From Paenibacillus hemerocallicola (GTDB lineage Bacteria; Bacillota; Bacilli; Paenibacillales; NBRC-103111): 64,000 bases of DNA. The stretch's first letter is position 1, and every line of letters starts with the position of its first letter. Positions 35,791 to 42,846 of the stretch are shown in pieces. The stretch is taken from contig NZ_VDCQ01000018.1 of assembly GCF_006265175.1 (NCBI RefSeq), positions 1 to 64,000 of the forward strand, read 5' to 3'. The notes under the pieces are model-generated. The model worked only from the letters and a program-made list of their open reading frames with translations. It had not been told where the DNA came from and made no database searches. The translations under genes were made by a program, and so were the position numbers.

Positions 35791-35816
35791 AAAAAGCCGC
35801 GATTCGCCGCGGCTGG
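35791..35816 (-). terminator. terminator after GNAT gene
   Basis: On the minus strand AGCCGCGGCGAATCGCGGCT is followed by TTTTGC, just after the GNAT stop at 35840. A second stem, CGACCGGAA...TTCCGGTCG, lies directly behind it (35765-35787). Confidence 0.85.
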
Positions 35817-35839
35817 CGTTCATGACTTAAGACGGCCCG

Positions 35840-36730
35840 CTAGCCGCTTCTCGCCGGCAAGGAAAAGGTCGTCTGCGAAGCGCCGGGATGAAAGCCGTGA
35901 TTGTAATAGACCGCCTCGGCCGCATTCCCGACCGTTACGAAAAGCCTCACCACCTCATACCGCTCCTTTAATGCGGTTAAGCTTTTTCTCAGCATACCGG
36001 AAGCGATTCCTTTACCGCGATATTCAGGAGCTACCGCTATATTGGACACTAACGGAAGATCCTCCCACATCGATAACAGGCAAAACGCTACCGGCTCATC
36101 ATTAAGATCCAGGACGATGCTGGAAGCATTCAAAAGAAATTCGTCCGTATCCGCCGTAAAGTAACGTTCCAGCGCCGATAATTGGTTGTCGAGCGTATTC
36201 TCGGCCGGATAGCCGATACGGTCATTTCCCGAATAAGCTTCATAAGAAAGGTACGCCAATTCCTCGAGCCGGTCCGCTGTCGGACTCCGAAGACTGAGCC
36301 CTTTCCAATCCGTAGCGTCAAACACTTCGGTCGGCCTTATCATCACCCGTCTCGTCTCGACAGGCACGAAGCCGAGCCGGTAAAACGGCTCGCTCTGAAT
36401 CGGCAGTATGCCGTGCACCTCGATCGGTTCGGTCGGGTCCGACGCGCTAATCATGAGCGGCTTCAGCTTGGCCAGCAACCGGTATAGATCGGTGAAAGGC
36501 GGCTCCATGTATAAGTTCCATACCGTATTCGGCTTGAGCGACACCCCGCCGATTCTTCGTTCGCCGAGCATCATCCAATAACAGGACGGGTCTGCACCGA
36601 ATACGGCCAACCGTCTCTCCCAGCTTTGTCTGAAAAATACGTTCTCCCGATAAGCGGCGCAATGAATCGCGAATTGTCGGGGATCGGCTGGTATCAGTTC
36701 AAAATCCCCGTTGCGCATATGTACGGTCAT
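35840..36730 (-). CDS. GNAT-family N-acetyltransferase
   Basis: A 296-residue, two-part GNAT. The C-terminal half has the typical motif A, IAVAPEYRGKGIASGMLRKSL, and motif B, AAEAVYYNHGFHPG. An N-terminal half (about 1-140) of different fold carries RRIGGVSLKPNTVWNLYMEPPF. ATG 36730 follows GGAGG. It ends at a clear terminator and stands alone between two gene-poor gaps. Substrate unknown. The 350-bp region upstream (36731-37079) shows no gene or clear element. Confidence 0.88.
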   Translation of the reverse strand: MTVHMRNGDFELIPADPRQFAIHCAAYRENVFFRQSWERRLAVFGADPSCYWMMLGERRIGGVSLKPNTVWNLYMEPPFTDLYRLLAKLKPLMISASDPTEPIEVHGILPIQSEPFYRLGFVPVETRRVMIRPTEVFDATDWKGLSLRSPTADRLEELAYLSYEAYSGNDRIGYPAENTLDNQLSALERYFTADTDEFLLNASSIVLDLNDEPVAFCLLSMWEDLPLVSNIAVAPEYRGKGIASGMLRKSLTALKERYEVVRLFVTVGNAAEAVYYNHGFHPGASQTTFSLPARSG

Positions 36731-37079
36731 CCCATAACCTCCGGCTTTGTTTCTCTTATTGTATCAAAATGCAGCCATGGCAAAGGGGTATAAATTGGCT
36801 ATTACCCATTATCGGCCCGTGCACGGCTGAATGCCATGTTTTTCATTAACCCACCATCTAGCGGCGAATGCAGAGACGCAGGGGGCTGCCTTAGACGGCG
36901 GCTCGTCACCATCATTTCAAAAAATTGTCATCCACTCCTCCCCGCCAATATGGGACAATGGACGTGCAGTCACTTTCGCCAAGAAAGGTGGTCTTCGCTG
37001 TTGGACGGATTAAGCGGAACGAATGAGAGGGCGGCTTGGCGCATGTCATCGCCGGATTCCGGTCGTGATGGGGGATCTT

Positions 37080-37484
37080 ATGCATATCGAATATAGAACA
37101 AGTGGGCCGATCGGTCCCGAAGCCGTGTCCGGGCTTTTTGCCAAAGCGGGCCTTAGAAGGCCTATCGGGGATTTGGAACGTATCCGGAGAATGATCGATC
37201 ACGCCGACGAGCTGTTCACGGCCTGGGATGAAGACCGCCTCGTAGGGCTGATCAGAGCCGTCACCGACTACTCCTACTGCTGCTACATATCCGATCTCGC
37301 GGTAGATCGGGATTATCAGGGGCACGGCATAGGCAAGCAGTTGGTCCGATTGTTGAAGGACAAGCTCGGCGAGGAGGAAATCCAGTACGTGCTGACCTCG
37401 ACGACCAAAGCGGCCGGCTTCTACGAGCGGATCGGCTTCGAGAAAGCGGACAAGGCGTATGTGATCAAGCGGAAAAGCAATTGA
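37080..37484 (+). CDS. GNAT-family N-acetyltransferase
   Basis: A 134-residue single-domain GNAT with LFTAWDEDRLVGLIRAVTDYSYCCYISDLAVDRDYQGHGIGKQLVRLL (motif A) followed by TTKAAGFYERIGFEKADKAY (motif B). I use ATG 37080, with GGGGGAT upstream, rather than the longer frame to 37023 that would overlap a spacer. A strong terminator follows. Substrate unknown. Confidence 0.9.
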   Translation: MHIEYRTSGPIGPEAVSGLFAKAGLRRPIGDLERIRRMIDHADELFTAWDEDRLVGLIRAVTDYSYCCYISDLAVDRDYQGHGIGKQLVRLLKDKLGEEEIQYVLTSTTKAAGFYERIGFEKADKAYVIKRKSN

Positions 37485-37503
37485 TCGAAACCGAATGACG
37501 AAA

Positions 37504-37536
37504 AGCCTGTCGGATCTATTCCGTCAGGCTTTTTTC
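37504..37536 (+). terminator. terminator after GNAT gene
   Basis: AGCCTGTCGGA-TCTA-TTCCGTCAGGCT followed by TTTTTT: intrinsic terminator directly after the GNAT gene. Confidence 0.92.
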
Positions 37537-37654
37537 TGCACGTACGCACAATTTGGGATAGTTTCGCTCACCCGTCTCTATACGATAACGAGGATGCGAG
37601 GTTCAATTATTCATATGTCCAAACAAATCCGTACGGTATAAACGGGAGACCCGT

Positions 37655-38190
37655 TTACCGCTCCGCATGGATTCGCAATCTGGAACAATGTTGCGCTTTC
37701 GGATATGCATTACAATAACTTCCATCCGGCGCACCCGATAATAGAGACATGTTTTTCGAATCCGCGCTGACGAAGCGGGAGAATTGGAAGCGGCTGCCGC
37801 GCTTGCCGTACCGTAAAACTTGGCAAGCGGATTCCCGGCTTCCCCGAACAGTCCGGCCGGAGCGGTCGAGATCAAATACTCGAAATCGTCCCGTATCCGA
37901 AATGCTTCATCGCGCCCGGCCCCTTGTCCAATTCTCTTCTCATACAACGAGTACACGCGGACAGCCGCGTTCTCCCACAGGATAGGCATCGGGATCGGGG
38001 CTGCTTTGGAGAGGGAATGAAAAAGCCGGGCCAGATGACCGGCGAACAGCCGCTCAACCGTTTGCTTGCGCCATTCGTTCCGATGTCCGCTCGCAGGACA
38101 GGTCACCCATTTCGCGGTCAGGCTTATATGGCTCAACCAAGACTCATCGCGGTCTCCGGACGATTCGAGGCGGCAAATGCCGGAATTCTT
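37655..38190 (-). pseudogene. degenerate FhuF/IucA-type iron-sulfur protein
   Basis: The minus strand encodes a partial protein with PILWENAAVRVYSLYEKR, RIRDDFEYLISTAPAGLFGE, NPLAKFYG and RKTCLYYRV, the pattern of ferric-siderophore reductases with a C-terminal [2Fe-2S] site. The reading frame is shifted at about 37735: the correct C-terminus, APDGSYCNAYPKAQHCSRL, lies in another frame and ends at 37655. One of the paired cysteines (KTCC to KTC) and another (CxxC to CNAYP) are lost, so the cluster site is destroyed. The N-terminus is also gone. Confidence 0.75.
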
Positions 38191-38266
38191 CAAACAAATT
38201 CCGCAAAAACCTTCGGTTTTTGGTATGATACAGGAATGTGGTTTTACAGCCAAGGGGGGACGAGGA

Positions 38267-38380
38267 ATGGGCAGCTACGATTTTCGCGTGCGGGTGACGG
38301 GGATATTGGTGGAAGAAGGACGGATCTTGCTTGTCAAGCAGCAGGTCGGCTCTCGGGCATGGTCGCTGCCCGGCCTTTGA
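38267..38380 (+). pseudogene. truncated Nudix hydrolase
   Basis: ATG 38267 (behind GGGGGGACGAGGA) encodes MGSYDFRVRVTGILVEEGRI, VKQQVGSRAWSLPGL-stop. This matches the N-terminus of a Nudix protein up to the point where the GG of the Nudix box should follow, then ends at 38380. The catalytic box is absent from the following DNA. Confidence 0.8.
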
Positions 38381-38493
38381 TCGGCCGGACAGCGGTGTTT
38401 GGGATCGCCCGGAAAATGGAAACCTAATAAAGCGGGGACAGAACGGAACAGCCGAAAGCGGCTCGGTACATAGAAGAGGCGGAGGAATCGATT

Positions 38494-39285
38494 GTGCAAA
38501 AAGAGTTGAACATCGGGAATGAACGGGCATGGAATCAAAAAGCTTATGACGCCTGGGTAAACCGGTACGGCACCCCCGAGGCCGCGGCGGCCAAAATCGT
38601 GCAGGATCCGCAAGCGCGAATCCGCTCGTTCGCCAAGTTTGCGGGCAGCCTGAGCGGAGGCAAAGTCGCCAATCTGCTAGGATCGCACGGCCATAAAGCG
38701 GTCGCCATGGCGCTGCTCGGCGCCCGGGTGACCGTGGTCGATTTCGCCTCCGAGAACGCCCGGTATGCGCAGCAGCTCGCGGAAGCGGCAGGCGTGACGA
38801 TCCGGTACGTCGTCTCCGACGTGCTCGAGCTGCCTTCGGAGGAATTGACCGGCGATTATGATCTCGTCATCATGGAATTCGGCATCCTCCATTATTTTCT
38901 CGACCTCGCGCCGCTGGCCGCGACGGTGGCCGGGCTGCTCCGTCCGGGCGGACGGCTTGTGCTCCAGGATTTCCACCCGGTATCGACCAAGCTGATCTCC
39001 TCGAAAGGGACGACGGCCAACATTCGCAAGCACAAGGTAACCGGGGACTACTTCGACGCCTCTCTGGAGGAAACGGACGTGGCCTACGCCAAGTTCGTCC
39101 CGGAATCCGCCCAGCCCCGGCTGCACAAGGTGAAGCTGCGCAAATGGACGCTCGGCGAAATCGTTACCGGCATAGCAGGCGCCGGCCTATTCGTCCGCCT
39201 GCTCGAGGAGGAGCCGAACGCTTCGTCCGACGTGTTCGACAAAGGCATCCCGAAGACGTTTACGCTCGTGGCGGAAAAGCTCTGA
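38494..39285 (+). CDS. SAM-dependent methyltransferase
   Basis: A 263-residue methyltransferase. Motif I reads VANLLGSHGHKAVAMALLGARVTVVDFA, then YVVSDVLELP, LVIMEFGILHYFLDL and LLRPGGRLVLQDFHPVSTKL. The initial ELNIGNERAWNQKAYDAWVNRYG is typical of a Bacillales subgroup. The start is GTG 38494 behind GGAGG. It follows the truncated Nudix gene on the same strand. Substrate unknown. Confidence 0.9.
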   Translation: MQKELNIGNERAWNQKAYDAWVNRYGTPEAAAAKIVQDPQARIRSFAKFAGSLSGGKVANLLGSHGHKAVAMALLGARVTVVDFASENARYAQQLAEAAGVTIRYVVSDVLELPSEELTGDYDLVIMEFGILHYFLDLAPLAATVAGLLRPGGRLVLQDFHPVSTKLISSKGTTANIRKHKVTGDYFDASLEETDVAYAKFVPESAQPRLHKVKLRKWTLGEIVTGIAGAGLFVRLLEEEPNASSDVFDKGIPKTFTLVAEKL

Positions 39286-39354
39286 ATGGAGCGCTTCTCA
39301 GCATTTTTTTAAGTAATAACGCGTTTCTTCCAAGGGCGGATCTACGTAACGATT

Positions 39355-40101
39355 TTACTCCTTTCCGTCTTCCAATAGAGCCAGCAACGGCGCCGGGATC
39401 GTGAACTGCTGGTTATTGATCATGATCCGCTTCCCCTCCTCGCCCGCTTCTTCGTGCCGCTCCTCCTTGATTTCGCCGATTTCCTTATGGAGACGCTCCA
39501 TTTGCCGATCCAGAGCCGCCGCGGAATCCGCAGCGGCCTTTAATTCCTGGAGCAGCCGGGCGGGTACGGACTGGTTGTATTTATAAAAAATTTTATGCTC
39601 GAGGCTCGCCCAGAAATCCATCGCGATCGTCCGGATCTGCACCTCCACGCACACCCGCTCCTGCCGATCCGACATGAATACGGGCACTTCGAGCAGCACA
39701 TGCAGACTTTGATACCCGTTGGGCTTCGGATTCCGGATATAATCCTTGATCTCAAGCACCGTCAAGTCGCTTTGTCCGCACAGCAGGTCGCTTACGCGAT
39801 AAATGTCCGACAGGAAGGAGCACGTGATGCGCAGCCCCGCGATATCTTTAATATGGCTTCTGATGCTCGGCAGCGTAATATCGCAGCCTTTGCGCAGCAG
39901 CTTCTTCATGATGCTTTCCGGCGACTTGAGGCGCGACTTCGTATGCTCGATCGGGTTGTAATCGTGCAGCATCTGAAATTCCTGCTGCAAAATTTCGATC
40001 TTCGTCTCCATCTCGTCCAAGGCGAATTTGTATACCATCATGAACCGGGTCACGGTATGCTTCAGCTTCTTGATTTGCTCGATCTGATAAGACGTGTTCA
40101 T
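39355..40101 (-). CDS. relP: small alarmone synthetase (RelP/YwaC-like)
   Basis: A 248-residue cytosolic synthetase that should make (p)ppGpp from ATP and GTP/GDP. It has the RelA/SpoT synthetase motifs NPIEHTKSRLKSPESIMKKL, DIAGLRI, NPKPNGYQSLH, VEVQIRTIAMDFWASLEHKI, and no hydrolase, TGS or ACT domain. The EHTKSR/KSPES form fits the RelP (YwaC) class better than RelQ (YjbM). The protein is about 35-40 residues longer than YwaC, with a charged insert KEIGEIKEERHEEAGEEGK and a C-terminal INNQQFTIPAPLLALLED. ATG 40101 follows GGGGGAGAG. It is downstream of the GH15 gene, but the gap holds repeats, so it may be separate. Confidence 0.92.
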   Translation of the reverse strand: MNTSYQIEQIKKLKHTVTRFMMVYKFALDEMETKIEILQQEFQMLHDYNPIEHTKSRLKSPESIMKKLLRKGCDITLPSIRSHIKDIAGLRITCSFLSDIYRVSDLLCGQSDLTVLEIKDYIRNPKPNGYQSLHVLLEVPVFMSDRQERVCVEVQIRTIAMDFWASLEHKIFYKYNQSVPARLLQELKAAADSAAALDRQMERLHKEIGEIKEERHEEAGEEGKRIMINNQQFTIPAPLLALLEDGKE

Positions 40102-40207
40102 GCTCGCTCTCCCCCGGAACGGATTTCACCGATCCTATGTCCTTTTTCAGAAAGCATATTATATCCGAGGAGAGCAAAGCAAATGCGGCGGCAAACTTGC
40201 AACTATA

Positions 40208-40410
40208 TGAACCTAATTTTATTAATACGGAATGTAATTTGCTTGTTTGCCGCTCATTCGGCTCGAACCGGACATTAGTGAACCGTATTTACTATTAGCG
40301 AACTTAGGTTCATTCATAATAAAGTTAGGTTCACTAATCGTTTTTTTCGTCCTTTATCCGGCAAATAGCGCAATCCGGGTAACTAATGGTGAAATTGGGT
40401 TCACTTTCAC
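40208..40410. repeat. GTGAACC inverted-repeat cluster
   Basis: At least four related copies of a TTAGTGAACC / GGTTCACTAA motif: TGAACCTAATTTTATTAAT (40208), ATTAGTGAACC (40273), GCGAACTTAGGTTCATTC (40298), TTAGGTTCACTAAT (40326) and AATTGGGTTCAC (40393). They alternate in orientation. This fills the 361-bp gap between relP and GH15. Confidence 0.7.
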
Positions 40411-40462
40411 TGTTGCTCCAATGAGCCTCGGACAGAGGCAGCTACCGGCGGTTGCCTACGCT

Positions 40463-42433
40463 CTATATGCCGCGCCCCGCCAGCTCCCTAGCCTTGTTCA
40501 AATATTTCACCACGGTCAACACATACGTGGCATGCGACCACGTGAGCGGCGCGACGGACAGCGGTCCGCCGTCGAACGGGTCGAGCTGCTCGGGCAGCAC
40601 GCCCGTCTCCAGCGCGCGGCGCGTCACCCACTCCAGCGTCTGTCGCGGACCCGCCAAATCGTCCGGCGATTTGGCGCATTCGATCTCCCACTCGGCCATC
40701 CACAACGTGCAGATAATCCACGGATTGCCCGGGATTCGCTCGATATCCTGCGAGCGCTGGAAGTAGTAATCGTTCTTGTACCGGGCGATGCCGCCTACCC
40801 CGGTCCGAACCGTCAGCTGCTCCCGCAAGCAACGCATCGTACTGACGACGCGCGCTTCGTCGGCCGGCAGCACGCCGAACTCGAATATGCCGTATACGCT
40901 GCTCTCGGGCGTCATATCCTTCACCCAAGCGCCGTCCTGACGGAACAACCCGCGCGCGAATCTGCCGCTGTCTTCGTCCCACAGATGCTCCAGGATGCCG
41001 CACTTGACGCTCTCGGCCACCTTCGCGTACCGCTCGCTCCGCTCCTTGTCTCCGAACAAGCCGCAAAAATTGGCGGCCGCCGTCAACCCTCCATATACCG
41101 CCGATGCGGTAAACGTATAGATGCCGTAGCGCTCCTCCCACAAATCGTAGCTCGGCTTCGGCAAGTTCAGCTCCGGGTCCATATACGTGCGCATAAATTT
41201 GGCCGCCTTGCGGATCAAGCTCCCGTACAGCGACTGGCACAGCTCGATATTGCCGGATTGCCGGTACAGCTGCCACAACGAGAACAGCACGAGCGCCGTC
41301 TCGTCCTCCTGGATCGGCAGCTGCGCCTGACCGCCCACGACGAACGGATGCCAACTGGAGCCGACCGTGCCGTCCGGATTGTATTTGTGGTGCAAATACC
41401 CGTCCGACGTGAGCGCATCGGCGCAGAACAAGTAAAAAGGAACGACCGTCTCGTGGTACCCCGCCATCGACATGGCATAGGCGATCAACGCCCCGTCCCT
41501 CGGCCACATATAGCTGTAATGATCGCGATTGTAATTCATGATATCGGTATCATTGGCCGCGATAATCGCACCGCGCGCATCGGTCTGGGTTCTCACGAGC
41601 AGGAGACTCTGCTTGAACATCGAGACGACGGGCACCGGCAAATCGGCATAATCGCGATCGAGCTTGTTCGACCACCTTTGCCAATACACCTGAATCCGGT
41701 CCAACAGCTTGCCGGGGTCGTTGTCCTGCACATACCGGTCGAGCCGCTTCGCTTCCTCGAGGGAATCCCCGATAGACAGCCAATAATAGCAATAGTCCGA
41801 CGCGCCCGCTCCCAGCAGCATGCGGAAGCCGATCGTGCTGTCGACCGATCCTTGCGCGATCGAGTTCCCTCCCAGTTGGCCGTCCTCGGCATCCCGCCAA
41901 GTGCCTTCCGCCAGATGAAACCGTTTGACACCCATCGAATACTGGGAGATGCCCTCTCCTCCGCTTTGCCCGTTGGCCATAAAGTAACGGTTTTTCTTGT
42001 AATGGAAAACGGTGCGGTTATGCGGATAATAAGCGGCCGTATCGCCGACTTCGGTTTCGTTGATGGCGAAATCCTGGGTGAAAAAAAGCCGGATTTCCCG
42101 CTCGCCCTCCGCCTTGTTCGCGACGCGAATCCGCTTCAAATAAATATTGTCCCTCTGATGGACGCCGTCGTTGATTTCCAGAGCGATCCCGAGCCCGTCG
42201 TGCTCCGCTATCACCCGCGTTACGAGAGAATCCGGCACATAGCCGGGCGACCAGCGCCATCCTTCGTCGCTCAGCCAGACGAAAGCGCCGTCAACCCAAA
42301 TACCGATCCGGCACGGATAGCCTCCAACGTGGTTCAACTGCCCGACGTACGGGTAGTACAGATCGCGGATACGCGTAAACCGATCCAAATTGATCAACAT
42401 GGTGCCGTTGCCTATGGCGTAATGGCGGGGCAT
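40463..42433 (-). CDS. glycoside hydrolase family 15 protein (glucoamylase-like)
   Basis: A 656-residue GH15 enzyme with an N-terminal beta-sandwich (about 1-260) and an (alpha/alpha)6 barrel. Catalytic-site blocks: YMWPRDGALIAYAM (substrate-binding Arg-Asp), PSYDLWEERYGIYTFTASA (general acid Glu) and GVLPEQLDPFDGGPLSVAPLTWSHA (general base Glu). It should release glucose or a related sugar from alpha-glucan ends. There is no signal peptide, so it acts in the cytoplasm. AAAGGGTGAG precedes the ATG at a long spacing. It sits at the end of the run DUF4912, GH57-GT4, nucleotidyltransferase/PMM and KTSC, suggesting alpha-glucan turnover. Confidence 0.93.
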   Translation of the reverse strand: MPRHYAIGNGTMLINLDRFTRIRDLYYPYVGQLNHVGGYPCRIGIWVDGAFVWLSDEGWRWSPGYVPDSLVTRVIAEHDGLGIALEINDGVHQRDNIYLKRIRVANKAEGEREIRLFFTQDFAINETEVGDTAAYYPHNRTVFHYKKNRYFMANGQSGGEGISQYSMGVKRFHLAEGTWRDAEDGQLGGNSIAQGSVDSTIGFRMLLGAGASDYCYYWLSIGDSLEEAKRLDRYVQDNDPGKLLDRIQVYWQRWSNKLDRDYADLPVPVVSMFKQSLLLVRTQTDARGAIIAANDTDIMNYNRDHYSYMWPRDGALIAYAMSMAGYHETVVPFYLFCADALTSDGYLHHKYNPDGTVGSSWHPFVVGGQAQLPIQEDETALVLFSLWQLYRQSGNIELCQSLYGSLIRKAAKFMRTYMDPELNLPKPSYDLWEERYGIYTFTASAVYGGLTAAANFCGLFGDKERSERYAKVAESVKCGILEHLWDEDSGRFARGLFRQDGAWVKDMTPESSVYGIFEFGVLPADEARVVSTMRCLREQLTVRTGVGGIARYKNDYYFQRSQDIERIPGNPWIICTLWMAEWEIECAKSPDDLAGPRQTLEWVTRRALETGVLPEQLDPFDGGPLSVAPLTWSHATYVLTVVKYLNKARELAGRGI

Positions 42434-42486
42434 CGTAAAGGCTCACCCTTTCTTGTCGCTTCCGTAAACTTCCGGATGAAATGACC

Positions 42487-42513
42487 CGGACCGTGTCTTG
42501 GTCGGACACGGTC
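42487..42513. terminator. strong hairpin between KTSC and GH15 genes
   Basis: GGACCGTGTC-TTGGTCG-GACACGGTCC is a perfect 10-bp stem. There is no T run, so it may be an RNA processing or attenuation element rather than a terminator. Confidence 0.6.
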
Positions 42514-42575
42514 CAGCGGACTGCTCGTTATACTCGATCCGGTCAAGCGTCGGTCGCTCCCCGACCGGCTTTTCG

Positions 42576-42815
42576 TCAAGTTCTGTCGGCTCCCCTTCGA
42601 TACGAGAGATCGGGGGCAGGACGGACGGTATGGCCGCCGGTCATCCGGACGAAGCAATCGTATTTGTTGGAAGATGCGCACAAAACGGAATATTCTTCCC
42701 ACGACACGGGATATACCCGCACTTCCCCCGTCGTGAAATGAGCGATCATGCACGAACGCTCGATGTCGTACTCGACGTATCCGATTTGCTTGGATTCGAT
42801 CGGAATCACGTTCAT
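42576..42815 (-). CDS. KTSC-domain-like small protein
   Basis: A 79-residue protein. IESKQIGYVEYDIERSCMIAHFTTGEVRVYPVSWEEYSVLCASSNKYDCFVR fits the KTSC domain (SSxIxxVxYDxxxxxLxVxFxxGxxYxYxxVPxxxYxxL), here with Glu-Ser-Lys in place of the usual Ser-Ser. The role of KTSC domains is not well known. I start at ATG 42815: AAAGGAGG lies 9 nt upstream but would abut the earlier ATG at 42824. It lies between the nucleotidyltransferase/PMM gene (31 bp away) and GH15 on the same strand. Confidence 0.78.
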   Translation of the reverse strand: MNVIPIESKQIGYVEYDIERSCMIAHFTTGEVRVYPVSWEEYSVLCASSNKYDCFVRMTGGHTVRPAPDLSYRRGADRT

Positions 42816-42846
42816 TCGCCGCATCCTCCTTTTAATATTCGGCTTC

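Noticed and set aside
40247-42484. 745-codon plus-strand frame opposite GH15
   Set aside because: It runs antisense across the GH15 catalytic motifs and lacks any family signature.
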